A DNA stretch of 64,000 bases from Nonomuraea wenchangensis. Its GTDB lineage: Bacteria; Actinomycetota; Actinomycetes; Streptosporangiales; Streptosporangiaceae. Below, one piece after another: positions 15,208-25,480 of the stretch. A program made the position numbers and the translations under genes. Location: NCBI RefSeq assembly GCF_900111685.1, contig NZ_FOHX01000004.1, forward strand, positions 248,001-312,000. Direction: 5' to 3'. Under the pieces are notes generated by a model. It made no database searches, was not told the DNA's origin, and saw only the letters and a program-made list of their open reading frames with translations. The first letter of the stretch is position 1. Each line of letters opens with the position of its first letter.

Positions 15208-15634
15208 GGTGCAGATCACGTTCGACTGCGCGGATCCGGCGAAGCTGTCGGCGTTCTGGGCGGAGGTGCTCGGCTACCGGCTGCAGGACCCGCCGCCCGG
15301 CTTCGCGTCCTGGGAGGAGGCGTTGGAGGCGATGGGGGTGCCGCCCGAGCGGCGCAACGACGCCTCCGCCATCCTCGATCCGGAGGGGGCCGGGCCGCGG
15401 CTGTTCTTCCAGCGGGTGCCGGAGGGCAAGCAGGTCAAGAACCGGCTGCACCTCGACGTACGGGCCGCGCCGGGCCTCGCGGGTGAGGAGCGCATGGCGG
15501 CGCTGGAGGCGGAGGCCGAGCGGCTGGTGGGGCATGGCGCGACGCGGCTGGAGCGGCACGAGCCGGCCCCTCCGCTGGCCGGCGGGCACATCATCATGGC
15601 CGACCCGGAGGGGAACGAGTTCTGCCTCGACTGA
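15197..15634 (+). CDS. VOC-family protein (glyoxalase-like)
   Basis: The protein has 145 residues; the ATG at 15197 follows AAGGAG. The vicinal-oxygen-chelate fold is recognised from QITFDCADPAKLSAFWAEVL at the N-terminus, HLDV in the middle and MADPEGNEFCLD at the C-terminus. It is a single-domain member, function unassigned, coupled to the DinB-like gene. Confidence 0.85.
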   Translation: MALEVQITFDCADPAKLSAFWAEVLGYRLQDPPPGFASWEEALEAMGVPPERRNDASAILDPEGAGPRLFFQRVPEGKQVKNRLHLDVRAAPGLAGEERMAALEAEAERLVGHGATRLERHEPAPPLAGGHIIMADPEGNEFCLD

Positions 15635-15720
15635 CCTTCGGTTCGCAGGCTGGTGCTCGCTGGAGCAGGAGTGCCATGCTGATGTGCTGGTGACCAAGAG
15701 TTGTTGAGAGGGCGAGGCGG

Positions 15721-16083
15721 ATGGCGGCGGCGCGGGTGCTGGTGGTCGGGCTCGATCCGGCCACGTTGAAGGACTGGGATCCTGAGCCGGTGCAGGCGGC
15801 CATCGCCCGCGGCCGGGCCAGGTTCGCCGAGCATGGCGTCGAGGCCGACTATTGTCTGGTCGACCTCGCCGCGGACCCCGAGGGGGCGCTGGTGGAGGCG
15901 CTGAGCCGGGGCGGCCATGAGTGCGTGGTGATCGGCGGCGGCATCCGCGGGCATGAGCCGGCACTGCAGATCTTCGAGCGCATGATCAACCTGGTGCGGC
16001 AGCACGCGCCGGACGCGGCCATCGCCTTCAACACCAGCCCGGAGGACTGCCTCGACGCGGCCCTTCGCTGGCTACGGCCCTAG
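15721..16083 (+). CDS. conserved hypothetical, Rossmann-like
   Basis: The protein has 120 residues with alternating strands and helices: RVLVVGLDPATL, DYCLVDLA, HECVVIGGGIRGHE, AIAFNTSPEDCLDAAL. The glycine-rich GGGIRGHEP is suggestive but not a standard nucleotide motif. It overlaps the convergent LLM gene by 4 bp at the stops. Similar short proteins are widespread and uncharacterised. Confidence 0.65.
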   Translation: MAAARVLVVGLDPATLKDWDPEPVQAAIARGRARFAEHGVEADYCLVDLAADPEGALVEALSRGGHECVVIGGGIRGHEPALQIFERMINLVRQHAPDAAIAFNTSPEDCLDAALRWLRP

Positions 16084-16970
16084 AACAGCAGGGCGCGGGC
16101 CTGGGCCAGGAAATCCACCTGGGTCCGCCAGTCGTCGCCCGACACCCCGACGACCGCGTGGCTCGCCCCGGCCTCCCGGTACGCGGCCAGCCTCTCTGCC
16201 GCCTGCTCGGGCGTTCCGGTGAGCGGGATGTCCATGACGTCGGCCACGGGCCGGTCGTAGGCGGAGGCGATGCCGGCGGCCAGTTCGGCCCGGGAGGGCG
16301 CGCCGGGTCCGAGGGCCGCGCTGCAGCCGATGGCGATGACGGGCGCGGGGCGGCCGTGCCCGGCGGCCAGGTCGTTCAGCCGCGCGCGCCCGTCGGCCAC
16401 CGCACGCGGGGAGATCAGGGACGGGAACCAGCCGTCGCCGAGACGGGCGGCCCGGCGCAGGGCGGCGGGGGAGGCGTTCCCCACAAATAACGGAGGCATC
16501 GGCACGGACAGGGACAGTTCGGCGGCCGAGCCGTCCGGCAGCGGCGTCCGCTTGCCGGACAGGAGACTGGGGAGCAGCGTGAGTGCCGTGTCGGTACGGG
16601 CCCCGCGCTCGGCGTACGGCACCCCGGCGGCGGCCCACTGCGCCGGCCCGCCGCCGGAGCCGACGCCGAGGACGAGGCGTCCGCCGGAGACGTGCTGGAG
16701 GGTCGCGATCTGCTTGGCGGCCCAGGCGAGGGGGCGGAGGGCGGGGACGAGCACGCTGGTGCCGATGGTGACGCGGCCGGTGGCGGCCGCGGCGGTGGCG
16801 AGGGCGACGGGCGCGTCGAGGGTGGGGGCGCCGACGGCGAGGTGGTCGCCGTGCCAGACGCCGTCGAGGCCGGCCTGTTCGGCGTGCCGGGCGGCGGCGG
16901 GCAGGTCGAGGCCGTCGCGGCGCTGCACCGGGATCCCGGGCAGGATGACGCCGATCGTGAAGGGGTCCAT
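16080..16970 (-). CDS. LLM-class flavin/F420-dependent oxidoreductase
   Basis: The protein has 296 residues from the ATG at 16970. It has a luciferase-like monooxygenase fold: FTIGVILPGIP at the N-terminus, WHGDHLAV, GRVTIGTSVLVPALR, HVSGGRLVLGVGSGG and PPLFVGNASPAALRRAA. In actinomycetes this class mostly uses F420. The substrate cannot be inferred. It is divergent from the DUF305 lipoprotein gene. Confidence 0.9.
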   Translation of the reverse strand: MDPFTIGVILPGIPVQRRDGLDLPAAARHAEQAGLDGVWHGDHLAVGAPTLDAPVALATAAAATGRVTIGTSVLVPALRPLAWAAKQIATLQHVSGGRLVLGVGSGGGPAQWAAAGVPYAERGARTDTALTLLPSLLSGKRTPLPDGSAAELSLSVPMPPLFVGNASPAALRRAARLGDGWFPSLISPRAVADGRARLNDLAAGHGRPAPVIAIGCSAALGPGAPSRAELAAGIASAYDRPVADVMDIPLTGTPEQAAERLAAYREAGASHAVVGVSGDDWRTQVDFLAQARALLF

Positions 16971-17080
16971 GGGGATCCACCATGCAAGCTCAAGTTCGGT
17001 TGATGTCAACGGAGTGCTTGCGTCCGCGCGAGAAATCGTCAACTCTTAGGAAAGTTTCCTGTAAAAAAGGGGTGACGCGT

Positions 17081-17620
17081 GTGCGCGGGATTCCGGTCGT
17101 CGTCCTCGCGTTCGTGCTGGCCGTCGCCGGCTGCGGCGCCCCGCCCGCCGAGCCCCCGCTGAACGCCGACGACGTGATGTTCGTCCAGATGATGGTCCAG
17201 CACCACCGCCAGGGCATCGAGATCGCGAGACTGGGCGCCGAGCGCGCCGAGTCGCTCGAGGTCAGGACGCTCACCGCCGCCATCGAGACGACTCAGCAGG
17301 ACGAGGTCGAGATGATGCTGCGCTGGCTGCACGACTGGGAGCAGCCGTTGCAGGCGGGCGAGGGGGCGCATGACCACCACGGCGGCATGCCGGAGACCGA
17401 CGTGAGACAGATCCGGGCGCTGCGGAAGTCCGGGGACTTCGAGCGGGACGTGCTCGACCTCCTCATCGCGCACCAGGACGACGCGGTTCGGATGGCGAAG
17501 GCGGAGGTCGCGAGTGGGGTCAACCCGGAGGCCAGGACGTGGGCCGGGCAGGTGGAGAGCTCGCGGCGCGGCCAGGTGGAGCTGATGACCCAGCTGGTGA
17601 CGAAGCTGATCAAAGGCTGA
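17081..17620 (+). CDS. DUF305-domain lipoprotein
   Basis: The protein has 179 residues from a GTG at 17081 with an AAAAAGGGG ribosome site. The N-terminal signal ends in lipobox LAVAGC. The body is a DUF305 (ferritin-like) domain: MFVQMMVQHHRQGIEIA, an HDHH cluster, and a second half-repeat LLIAHQDDAVRMAKAEV. It is probably an extracellular metal-binding protein. Downstream the sequence AAAGCTGGTCAAAGGCTAA nearly repeats the last codons and stop, a small duplication. Confidence 0.9.
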   Translation: MRGIPVVVLAFVLAVAGCGAPPAEPPLNADDVMFVQMMVQHHRQGIEIARLGAERAESLEVRTLTAAIETTQQDEVEMMLRWLHDWEQPLQAGEGAHDHHGGMPETDVRQIRALRKSGDFERDVLDLLIAHQDDAVRMAKAEVASGVNPEARTWAGQVESSRRGQVELMTQLVTKLIKG

Positions 17621-17683
17621 AAAAGCTGGTCAAAGGCTAAAAAACGAGGAAACAGCCAACTCCTCATAGACGCCGCCCGCGAG

Positions 17684-17700
17684 AAGTGATTAGATCACTT
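17684..17700. promoter_or_regulatory. operator palindrome of the carbohydrate regulon
   Basis: AAGTGAT-TAG-ATCACTT, a perfect 7+3+7 inverted repeat that ends 3 bp before the regulator's ATG. Fifteen of 17 positions recur at 31240-31256, before the opposing operon. The form is typical of FadR-type GntR sites and indicates autoregulation. Confidence 0.75.
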
Positions 17701-17703
17701 GAT

Positions 17704-18420
17704 ATGTCCGAGGTGACGCGGCCGACACTGTCCGACGCTCTGACCGAGCGCATGCTGGAGCTCATCCGTACGGGCGGGCACCGGCCGGGCGACCGGCTGC
17801 CGTCCACGAGGGAGCTGTCGCAGCGTTTCGCCGTCACCACGCCGACGCTGCGCGAGGCGCTCCGCAGGCTGGAGGCGACCGGCGCGATCGAGCTGCGCCA
17901 CGGCTCCGGCATCTACGTCGGCGCCGACATCGAGCGCCTGGTCCTGCCCAACCCCAACATGCGCGAGATCCGCGCCGCCCGGCTGCTGGAGCTGCTGGAG
18001 GCCCGCCTCGTCATCGAGCCCCCGCTGGCCGCCCTGGCCGCCGAGCGGGCCGGCGACGAGGAGCTGGCCGCGTTCCGGCAGGTGCTCGACGAGGCGGGGC
18101 GGCACCTGCGCGGCGAGGACGCCGAGCTGCACGACGCCAACATGGCCTTCCACCGGGCCACCGCCCGTACGGCGGGCAACGGCGTCCTGCACGAGGTGGT
18201 CGACTCGCTGCTCACCGTCCACGGCCCCGAGCAACGAGAGATCCTGCAGATCTTCGACGACCGGCGGCGCGACTACGACGAGCACCTGGAGATCCTCGCG
18301 GCCATCGAAGCGCGTGACGCGGCGGCGGCCGAGGCCCGCATGCGGGCTCACCTGGCCGACGTGAAGACGGTCGTCGAGCGTCGGCTCCAGTCTCCTCAGG
18401 GAGACGCATCCCCCCGATAG
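17704..18420 (+). CDS. FadR-subfamily GntR regulator
   Basis: The protein has 238 residues from the ATG at 17704. A winged helix occupies about 6-72 (LSDALTERMLELIRTGGHRP, LPSTRELSQRF, TLREALRRLEATGAIELRHG), followed by an all-helical FCD ligand domain (about 90-225) with metal-ligand-type residues in DANMAFHRATA and the late EHLEILAAIEARD. It is the first gene of the sugar locus, 30 bp before the binding-protein gene. No clear ribosome site precedes the ATG; a palindrome is there instead, so the message may be leaderless. Confidence 0.9.
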   Translation: MSEVTRPTLSDALTERMLELIRTGGHRPGDRLPSTRELSQRFAVTTPTLREALRRLEATGAIELRHGSGIYVGADIERLVLPNPNMREIRAARLLELLEARLVIEPPLAALAAERAGDEELAAFRQVLDEAGRHLRGEDAELHDANMAFHRATARTAGNGVLHEVVDSLLTVHGPEQREILQIFDDRRRDYDEHLEILAAIEARDAAAAEARMRAHLADVKTVVERRLQSPQGDASPR

Positions 18421-18449
18421 AAACACGAAAGAACCAAGGAGGCCGGCCC

Positions 18450-19700
18450 ATGTACCGGTCACGTTTGGCCACGCTGGGCGTGGCGGCGCTCGTCCTCGCC
18501 GCGTGTGGCGGCAACGGCGCCACCACGCAGGAGAAGAAGACCGAGCTGACGCTCTACAACGACAAGGGCGCGTGGACGAAGTTCTTCGACGAGATGGGCG
18601 TCCTGTCGAAGCAGCGGATCGGCCTGGGCATGAAGCCGACGGGATACACGGACTCGGCGCAGTACCAGGCGTTCATCAAGGCGTCGTTCCGCACGAACGT
18701 CAAGCCCGACCTGTTCACCTGGCAGACCGGGGGGATGCTGGAGGAGATCGTCAAGCAGAAGCAGGTGGCCGACACCACGGCCGTCTGGCAGGAGGCGATC
18801 AAGGCGGGCGACCTGTCGCAGGACCTCGCGACCTACTACACGATCGGCGGCAAGCAGTATTGCGTGCCGATGAACGTCGCCTACTGGGGGATGTTCTACA
18901 ACAAGAAGCTCTTCGACCAGCATGACCTCGCCCCGCCGCAGACCTGGGACGAGCTGATCAAGGTCGCCGACACCCTCAAGCAGAACGGCGTCAAGGCGTT
19001 CTACCACACGAGCGTGCTGTTCTCGTTCGTCTGGTTCGAGCAGCTCCTGGCCGGCACCGACCCCGACCTGTACGACCGCCTGTCCACCGGCAAGGCGAAG
19101 TACACCGACCCGGGCGTGGTCCAGGTGATGGAGCGCTGGAAGTCGATGATCGACGCCGGCTACTTCATCAACCCGGGCGACAAGACCGACCCCGGTGACG
19201 TGCTGAAGAACGGCAAGGCGGCGATGGTGTCGTTCGGCACCTGGTTCAACACCAGCATGACCCAGCGGGACATGAAGGCCGGGACCGACTACGGCTTCTT
19301 CGTCATCCCCAACGTCAACGCGGCCCTCCCCAAGACGTCGATGATCTTCGAGAGCGGGCCGCTCTGCTCGCTGGACAAGGCCGCCGACCCCGAGGCCAGC
19401 ATGAAGTACCTCAAGTGGTGGACCAGCGCCGAGGCGCAGGAGAAGTGGGCGACCAGCCGCGGCGACGTGAGCGCCAACCCCAAGGTCGCCATCCAGGACG
19501 AGGCGCTCGGCGCGGTCACCAAGGACGCGGGCAGCGGCAAGTACCGCCTGGTCAACCGCTACTTCGAGGCGACGCCGCCGCCGGTGCTGACCGCCGCGCT
19601 TGACGGGTTCGGGAAGTTCGTCACCGAGCCGGACAGCTACAAGGAGGTGCTGGAGACCATCCAGAAGGCCGCCGACGAGTACTGGAGCACGCATCAGTGA
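18450..19700 (+). CDS. ABC sugar transporter, substrate-binding lipoprotein
   Basis: The protein has 416 residues with an AAGGAGG ribosome site. The signal peptide ends in lipobox LVLAAC (Cys19). It is a family 1 solute-binding protein: KPDLFTWQTGGMLEEIV, YCVPMNVAYWGMFYNKKLF and VSFGTWFN mark the sugar-binding lobes. It presumably captures an oligosaccharide outside the cell for the two permeases that follow. It overlaps the next gene by 4 bp (GTGA). Confidence 0.95.
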   Translation: MYRSRLATLGVAALVLAACGGNGATTQEKKTELTLYNDKGAWTKFFDEMGVLSKQRIGLGMKPTGYTDSAQYQAFIKASFRTNVKPDLFTWQTGGMLEEIVKQKQVADTTAVWQEAIKAGDLSQDLATYYTIGGKQYCVPMNVAYWGMFYNKKLFDQHDLAPPQTWDELIKVADTLKQNGVKAFYHTSVLFSFVWFEQLLAGTDPDLYDRLSTGKAKYTDPGVVQVMERWKSMIDAGYFINPGDKTDPGDVLKNGKAAMVSFGTWFNTSMTQRDMKAGTDYGFFVIPNVNAALPKTSMIFESGPLCSLDKAADPEASMKYLKWWTSAEAQEKWATSRGDVSANPKVAIQDEALGAVTKDAGSGKYRLVNRYFEATPPPVLTAALDGFGKFVTEPDSYKEVLETIQKAADEYWSTHQ

Positions 19701-20539
19701 CCCGTTCACCGGTGCTCGGGAGGTTCCGGCACGGGTACGTGGCGCCCGCGGCCATCCTGGTCGCGGTGCTGCTCTACGCGCCGTTCGTGTGGACCGCCTA
19801 CCTGAGCCTCACCCGGTACGACGGGCTGGAGCCCCCGGCATGGGTCGGCCTGGACAACTTCGTCAAGCTCCTGGGCGACCCGGCCCTGCTCACCTCGGTC
19901 CGCAACACGCTGATCTGGGTGGCCGGCACGATGGTGCTGCCGGTCGGGCTCGGCCTGCTGGTGGCGGTCCTGTCGTACGACCTCAAGGGCGGCGTCTGGT
20001 ACCGCGTGCCGTTCATGCTGCCGTACGCGCTGAGCGGCGCGGGCCTCGCCATGGTGTGGAGCCCGGTCCTGTCCCATGACGGGATCGCGAACCTGCTGCT
20101 CGGCGTGGACACCGCGTTCCTCCAGGAGGCGCCGCAGAACACCCTCGCCATGCTGCTGGTCTGGACCTGGCAGCAGCTCGGCGTGAACACGCTGCTGTTC
20201 GTCGTCGGCCTGCAGTCCATCCCGAAGGAGCCGATCGAGGCGGCCAGGCTGGACGGCGCGTCGGGGTGGCGGCTGTTCCGGCACGTGATCTGGCCGCTGA
20301 TGCGCCCGCTGACGGCGGTCGTGGTGGGTCTCGCGCTGGTGGCGAGCCTGAAGACGTTCGACATCGTGTGGGTGCTGACGCAGGGCGGTCCGGGGCGCAA
20401 CTCCGAGACGCTGGCGGTGACGATGTACAAGGAGACGTTCGTGGCGAGCAAGTATGGCTACGGCTCGGCCGTGGCGGTGCTGCTCACGGTGGTGACCGGC
20501 CTCGCGTCCTACCTCTATCTCAGGAGGCAGGTGCGATGA
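19697..20539 (+). CDS. ABC sugar transporter permease, MalF type
   Basis: The protein has 280 residues and six predicted membrane helices. The cytoplasmic EAA loop is visible as EAARLDGASGWRLFRHVIWP near residue 185. The GTG start overlaps the binding-protein stop, and the stop overlaps the next permease (ATGA). It pairs with the downstream permease to form the channel. No ATPase gene lies in the locus, so a shared ATPase of MsiK type is inferred. Confidence 0.95.
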   Translation: MTRSPVLGRFRHGYVAPAAILVAVLLYAPFVWTAYLSLTRYDGLEPPAWVGLDNFVKLLGDPALLTSVRNTLIWVAGTMVLPVGLGLLVAVLSYDLKGGVWYRVPFMLPYALSGAGLAMVWSPVLSHDGIANLLLGVDTAFLQEAPQNTLAMLLVWTWQQLGVNTLLFVVGLQSIPKEPIEAARLDGASGWRLFRHVIWPLMRPLTAVVVGLALVASLKTFDIVWVLTQGGPGRNSETLAVTMYKETFVASKYGYGSAVAVLLTVVTGLASYLYLRRQVR

Positions 20540-21348
20540 TCCGCAGGGCCGTGCTCATCGTGCTCGGGCTGGTCTGGCTCGGGCCCACCTACCTGTTACT
20601 GGTCAACGCCGCGCGCCCGGCCGAGTCGTACGACCCGTCGCGGGCGTGGGCGCCCGCCGGCGACTTCGCGCTGCTCGACAACGTGGCCCGGGCCGTCGAG
20701 GGCGCGGACCTCGGCGGCAGCCTGGCCAGCACCGCGCTCTACGCCGTGGTCTCGCCGCTGCTGGGCGTGCTGATCGGGGCGCTGGCCGGGTACACGATCG
20801 TGGTGCTGCGGCTGCGGCACGGCTTCTGGTGGTTCCTGCTGATCTTCGGCGGCACCGTGTTCCCGTCCCAGATGCTGCTGGTGCCGCTGTTCGTCAGCTA
20901 CAGCGACGCCGGTCTGTACGACACCCGCCTCGGCCTCATCCTCGTCTACACCGCGATCAACGTGCCGCTCGGCGCGTTCGTGCTGCGCAACTTCTACCAG
21001 GGCGTCGCCTTCTCCATCTTCGAGGCGGCCCGCATGGACGGCGCGTCCACCTGGCGCATCTTCTGGCGGATCTACCTGCCGATGTCGGCCAGCGCGCTAA
21101 CCGCCGTGTTCATCCTGGAGTTCACCTTCATCTGGAACGACCTCGTCTTCGGCCTGACCCTCAGCCAGACCGCGGACGTACGGCCGGTCATGACCGCCAT
21201 CGCCGGGCTCATGACCGACGTCTACGCCGGCACCCCGGTGCCGGTCGGCCTCGCGGCGGGGCTGGTGGTCTCGCTGCCGACGGTCGTGCTGTTCCTCGCC
21301 ACCCAGCGCCTCTTCGCCCGAGGCCTTTCCCTAGGGAGTGTGCAATGA
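20536..21348 (+). CDS. ABC sugar transporter permease, MalG type
   Basis: The protein has 270 residues from the ATG at 20536 (AGGAGG upstream, ATGA overlap with the previous gene). Six membrane helices; the EAA loop FEAARMDGASTWRIFWRIYL lies near residue 172. Its stop overlaps the alpha-mannosidase start (ATGA), tying transport to hydrolysis. Confidence 0.95.
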   Translation: MIRRAVLIVLGLVWLGPTYLLLVNAARPAESYDPSRAWAPAGDFALLDNVARAVEGADLGGSLASTALYAVVSPLLGVLIGALAGYTIVVLRLRHGFWWFLLIFGGTVFPSQMLLVPLFVSYSDAGLYDTRLGLILVYTAINVPLGAFVLRNFYQGVAFSIFEAARMDGASTWRIFWRIYLPMSASALTAVFILEFTFIWNDLVFGLTLSQTADVRPVMTAIAGLMTDVYAGTPVPVGLAAGLVVSLPTVVLFLATQRLFARGLSLGSVQ

Positions 21349-24251
21349 CCAGCCGGTTGCTCCAGCGGAGCCTCGGGAGCCCCGACTACGACGGGATCAG
21401 GCAGGCGCTGCGGGACGACACCTCGACGCCCGTGATCAGCGAGCGCGGGCTGGAGGTGCGGGTGGCGGTGGTGCCGCTGTTCACCCACGACGGGCGTCAG
21501 GCGGTCAGGGTGTCGAGCACCGTGCCGCTGACGCACGTGCTGGTGGGCGTGGACAGCGCGACGGGCACGGACGTGACGCTGCTGGTGCCCGAGGTGGACG
21601 CGCCGCGCGCGCTGACGCTGGAGTGCCGCGACGAGAGCGGCGTGGTCGGCACCGCCAGGGTGACGGTGACGCCGCAGCGCAAGTGGAGCGTGTTCGTCGT
21701 GCACCACTCGCATCTCGACATCGGCTACACCGACCCGCAGGGCACGGTGCTCCGCCACCACCTCGACTACCTCGACGCGGCGGTGCGGCTGGCGGAGGAG
21801 ACCGCGTCCTGGCCGGACGACGCGAAGTTCCGCTGGACGGTCGAGTCGTCGTGGCCGGCGCAGAAGTGGCTGGCCGCGCGCCCCGCCGAGGCGGTGGAGT
21901 CCTTCCGCCGCTTCGCGCGGGAGGGCGTGATCGAGGTGACGGCGCTGCCGTTCCAGCTCCACACCGAGGCGTGCTCGACGGAGGAGCTGCACCGGCAGCT
22001 CCGCTTCGCCCGCGAGTCGGGGCTGCCGGTCACCTCCGCCATGCACACCGACGTGCCCGGCGCGGTCGTCGGGCTGGTGGACGCGCTCAGCGCGGCCGGC
22101 GTCCGCTATCTCGCGGCGGCGCACAACTGGGCCGGGCGGTCGGTGCCCTACCTGCACGGCGGCGACAAGCTCACCCGGCCGTTCCGCTGGCGGGCGCCGA
22201 GCGGGAACGAGATCCTCGTGTGGTTCACGGACACGCCGCACGGGATGGCGTACATGGAGGGCAACACGGTCGGGCTGACCGACTCCTACGAGCTGGCCGA
22301 CGACCTGCTGCCGCGTTACCTGGCGGCGCTGGCCTCGCGCGGTTATCCGTACGGGCCGGGGACGTTCGGGTGGCAGGGGCCGGACGCGCCCCGGGAGCCG
22401 TACGAGCTGGACGTGCTGCATCTGCGGGTGCAGGGCGCGCACGCCGACAACGCGGGCCCGTCGATCGTGCCGGCCTCGATCGCCCGCCGCTGGAACGAGC
22501 AGTGGGCCTGGCCGCGGCTGCGCTCGGCGGTCAACAGCGACTTCTTCGCGCACGTCGAGGAGCACCACCTGGACCGGCTGGCGGTGCACGAGGGCGACTG
22601 GACCGACTGGTGGGCCGACGGGCTCGGCTCGGGCGCGCGCCCGCTCGGCTACGTACGCCGGGCGCAGTCGGCGCTCCGCGTGGCCGAGACGCTGCACACG
22701 CTGGCCGGCGTGGACGTCACCGCGCAGGTGGACGCCGCCTACGACGGGGTCGCACTGTTCAACGAGCACACGTGGGGCGCGGCCAACCCGTGGGAGGACG
22801 CCGAGGAGGCCGGCGACTCCGGCGGCCTGCAGTGGACGCGCAAGTCCTCCGGCGCCTACCAGGCCCAGGACGACGCGGCGGACCTGCTGCACGCGGGCGT
22901 GCGCCGCTTCGCCGCCGCGCTGGCCGAAGGGGAGGGGCGGCCCGCGTTCGCGGTGTTCAACCCGGCCACCCGGGCGCGGACGGACGTCGTGCGCGCGTTC
23001 CTGCCGCGCGACGTGGTGCCGGTGGACGTGCCGATCGCGCTGGTGGACGCGCGGACCGGGGAGACGGTGCCGCACCACGAGGAGTTCGTGGACCCCGACG
23101 ACTGGCCGACCCGGCCGATCGGGCGGCACGTGCACGCGGTGGTCCGTGACGTGCCGGGCTTCGGGCACGTCCGGCTCGACGTGGTGAGGGCGCAGGCGCA
23201 GCCACCAGAGCCCGCCGAGCCGTCCCGCGACGCGGTCATCGAGAACGAGTTCTACCGGGTGGCGTACGACGTGCGCGAGGGCCACATCAGCTCGGTCTTC
23301 GACAAGCGGGCCGGGCGCGAGCTGGTCAACGGCGAGGCCGCGGCCGGCTTCGGCCAGTACGTCTACGACCAGTACGCCACCGCCCCCCACTTCAACCACC
23401 TGTCCGGCCACGTCGGCGCGCACGACCGCACGCTGCTCGGCGACCGGGCGATCGGCCGGCACGCCACGGTCACCGAGTGCCGGCGCACGGCGGTCGGCGA
23501 GCGGCTGGTGGTCGAGCTGCGCGGCAAGGGCGTCGACTGGATCCGCACCACGATCGAGCTGCACTACGGCGTGCCCCGGCTGGACCTGACCTACCAGCTC
23601 GCCAAGCAGGGCACCCCGGCCAAGGAGGCGGTGTTCCTGGCCTTCCCGTTCGCCGCGGGGCCGCCCTCGGCGTGGGAGCTGACCGGGGGCGTCGGCGGGC
23701 CTGACGTGCCGCAGGTGCCGGGGTCGGCGGCGTACATGCTGCCCATCCGGCACTGGATCGCCTTCGAGGACCCCGAGCTGACCGTCGCCTGGGCCACGCT
23801 GGAGGCGCCGCTGGTGCAGCTCGGCACCATCCACATGCCGTACGCGCCGTTCCCGCCCACGCTCGACCAGGAGGACGGCACGGTCTACTCCTGGGCGCTC
23901 AACAACATCTGGGACACCAACTTCCCGGCCCAGCAGCAGGGCGAGACCACGTTCCGGTACGCGGTCGCCTCCGAGCCGGGCGTCCCCGCCCGCCGGCTGG
24001 GCGCGGCGGCGGCGGCCGGGCTCACCGAGCCGTTCGTCGGCGCGCTGGTCACCGACGCCGCGCCGGCCGTCACGACGTACGCCTCGGTGGACCATCCCGA
24101 CGTGCTCATCACCTCGATCGGGCAGAACGGGGTCAGGCTCCAGTCGCTGGCCGCCGAGCCGGTCGAGGCGACGGTCGGCCTGGGGAACGAGACCACTACG
24201 GTACGGCTGCCCGCCTGCGGGGTCGCCGTCGCGGAGGGAACGCGCCTGTGA
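21345..24251 (+). CDS. GH38-family alpha-mannosidase-like glycosidase
   Basis: The protein has 968 residues from the ATG at 21345. The zinc-site motif [11 protein letters not shown] (about 120-130, ligands His123 and Asp125) and MHTDVPG, probably with the nucleophile Asp, place it in glycoside hydrolase family 38 or its close relatives. A long C-terminal beta-rich region follows ([19 protein letters not shown]). No signal peptide, so it acts on imported mannosides in the cytoplasm. It overlaps the downstream dehydratase by 4 bp. The N-terminal 110 residues are longer than in minimal GH38 enzymes and look like an added beta domain. Confidence 0.9.
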   Translation: MTSRLLQRSLGSPDYDGIRQALRDDTSTPVISERGLEVRVAVVPLFTHDGRQAVRVSSTVPLTHVLVGVDSATGTDVTLLVPEVDAPRALTLECRDESGVVGTARVTVTPQRKWSVFVVHHSHLDIGYTDPQGTVLRHHLDYLDAAVRLAEETASWPDDAKFRWTVESSWPAQKWLAARPAEAVESFRRFAREGVIEVTALPFQLHTEACSTEELHRQLRFARESGLPVTSAMHTDVPGAVVGLVDALSAAGVRYLAAAHNWAGRSVPYLHGGDKLTRPFRWRAPSGNEILVWFTDTPHGMAYMEGNTVGLTDSYELADDLLPRYLAALASRGYPYGPGTFGWQGPDAPREPYELDVLHLRVQGAHADNAGPSIVPASIARRWNEQWAWPRLRSAVNSDFFAHVEEHHLDRLAVHEGDWTDWWADGLGSGARPLGYVRRAQSALRVAETLHTLAGVDVTAQVDAAYDGVALFNEHTWGAANPWEDAEEAGDSGGLQWTRKSSGAYQAQDDAADLLHAGVRRFAAALAEGEGRPAFAVFNPATRARTDVVRAFLPRDVVPVDVPIALVDARTGETVPHHEEFVDPDDWPTRPIGRHVHAVVRDVPGFGHVRLDVVRAQAQPPEPAEPSRDAVIENEFYRVAYDVREGHISSVFDKRAGRELVNGEAAAGFGQYVYDQYATAPHFNHLSGHVGAHDRTLLGDRAIGRHATVTECRRTAVGERLVVELRGKGVDWIRTTIELHYGVPRLDLTYQLAKQGTPAKEAVFLAFPFAAGPPSAWELTGGVGGPDVPQVPGSAAYMLPIRHWIAFEDPELTVAWATLEAPLVQLGTIHMPYAPFPPTLDQEDGTVYSWALNNIWDTNFPAQQQGETTFRYAVASEPGVPARRLGAAAAAGLTEPFVGALVTDAAPAVTTYASVDHPDVLITSIGQNGVRLQSLAAEPVEATVGLGNETTTVRLPACGVAVAEGTRL

Positions 24252-25471
24252 AGATCGTCGACGTCCGGGCCACCACGGTGGCCGTGCCGCTGGAGGCGCC
24301 GCTGCGGCACAGCAACGGCGCGCACTGGGGGCGCTTCGTCCGTACGATCGTCGAGGTCGAGGCCGACAACGGGCTCGTCGGCCTGGGCGAGATGGGCGGC
24401 GGCGGCGAGAGCGCGGAGTCGGCCTTCCGCGCGCTGCTGCCTTACCTGAAGGGCCACGACCCCTTCCGGCTCGAAGCCCTGCGGTTCAAGATCGCCAATC
24501 CGACGGCCTCGCTCTACAACAACCGCACCCAGCTCCTCGCCGCGATCGAGTTCGCCTGCCTCGACCTCATCGGGCGGCACCTCGGGGTGGCGGTGTGCGA
24601 CCTGCTCGGCGGGCGGGTGCGGGAGGAGGTGCCGTTCGCGTCCTACCTGTTCTTCCGCTACGCGGGCGACGGGTACGCCGAGGTCCGCACCCCCGACCAG
24701 CTCGTGGAGCACACCCGGCGGCTGAAGGAGGCGCACGGCTTCACCGTCCACAAGCTGAAGGGCGGCGTCTTCCCGCCGGACTACGAGCTGGAGTGCTACC
24801 GGGCGCTCGCCGAGGCGTTCCCCGGCGACCGGCTCAGGTACGACCCCAACGCCGTGCTGTCCGTCGCCGAGGGGCTGCGCTTCGGCAAGGCCATCGAAGG
24901 GCTGAACAACGACTACCTGGAGGACCCGGTCTGGGGCCTGGAGGGGCTGCGCGCGGTGCGCGAGCAGGTGCGGGTGCCGCTCGCGACCAACACCGTCGTC
25001 GTCAACTTCGAGCAGCTCGCCTCCAACGTGCTGCGCAGGGCCGCCGACGTCGTGCTGCTGGACACCACGTTCTGGGGCGGGGTCCGGCCGTGCGTGAAGG
25101 CGGCGGGGGTGTGCGAGACGTTCCAGCTCGGGGTGGCCGTGCACTCGTCGGGGGAGCTGGGCGTCCAGCTCGCGACCATGCTGCACCTCGGCGCGGTGCT
25201 GCCCAACCTCACCTATTCCGCCGACGCCCATTACCACCAGCTGCGCGACGACGTCATCGTGGGCGGCAAGCTCGCCTACGCGGGCGGGGCCATCGCGGTG
25301 CCGTCCGGGCCAGGGCTCGGCGTGGACCTGGACCGCGAGCGGGTGGAGCGCTACGCCGAGCTGTACCGGGAGCTCGGCGGCTACCCGTACGACCGCGATC
25401 CCGGCCGGCCCGGCTGGTACGCCACCGTCCCGAACGAGCGTTTCGCGGACCCCGACGTCGCCACTCCATAA
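24248..25471 (+). CDS. enolase-superfamily sugar-acid dehydratase
   Basis: The protein has 407 residues from a GTG overlapping the previous stop. It has a mandelate racemase/muconate lactonising fold: a capping domain, then KLKGG (catalytic Lys region), metal-ligand segments [15 protein letters not shown] and LLDTTFWGG, and [13 protein letters not shown], which resembles the catalytic His segment of glucarate dehydratases. It likely dehydrates an acid sugar made from the imported carbohydrate. Substrate not determinable by eye. Confidence 0.85.
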   Translation: MKIVDVRATTVAVPLEAPLRHSNGAHWGRFVRTIVEVEADNGLVGLGEMGGGGESAESAFRALLPYLKGHDPFRLEALRFKIANPTASLYNNRTQLLAAIEFACLDLIGRHLGVAVCDLLGGRVREEVPFASYLFFRYAGDGYAEVRTPDQLVEHTRRLKEAHGFTVHKLKGGVFPPDYELECYRALAEAFPGDRLRYDPNAVLSVAEGLRFGKAIEGLNNDYLEDPVWGLEGLRAVREQVRVPLATNTVVVNFEQLASNVLRRAADVVLLDTTFWGGVRPCVKAAGVCETFQLGVAVHSSGELGVQLATMLHLGAVLPNLTYSADAHYHQLRDDVIVGGKLAYAGGAIAVPSGPGLGVDLDRERVERYAELYRELGGYPYDRDPGRPGWYATVPNERFADPDVATP

Positions 25472-25480
25472 TGGGGCGCT

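Noticed and set aside
20646..21344. Upstream 233 codons of the alpha-mannosidase frame
   Set aside because: Overlaps the MalG-type permease entirely and is R/P-rich; the true ATG overlaps the permease stop.
21222..24095. 957-codon open frame antisense to the alpha-mannosidase gene
   Set aside because: High-GC shadow: rich in R, G, V and H, no domain, no ribosome site; the plus-strand frame is a clear GH38 enzyme.
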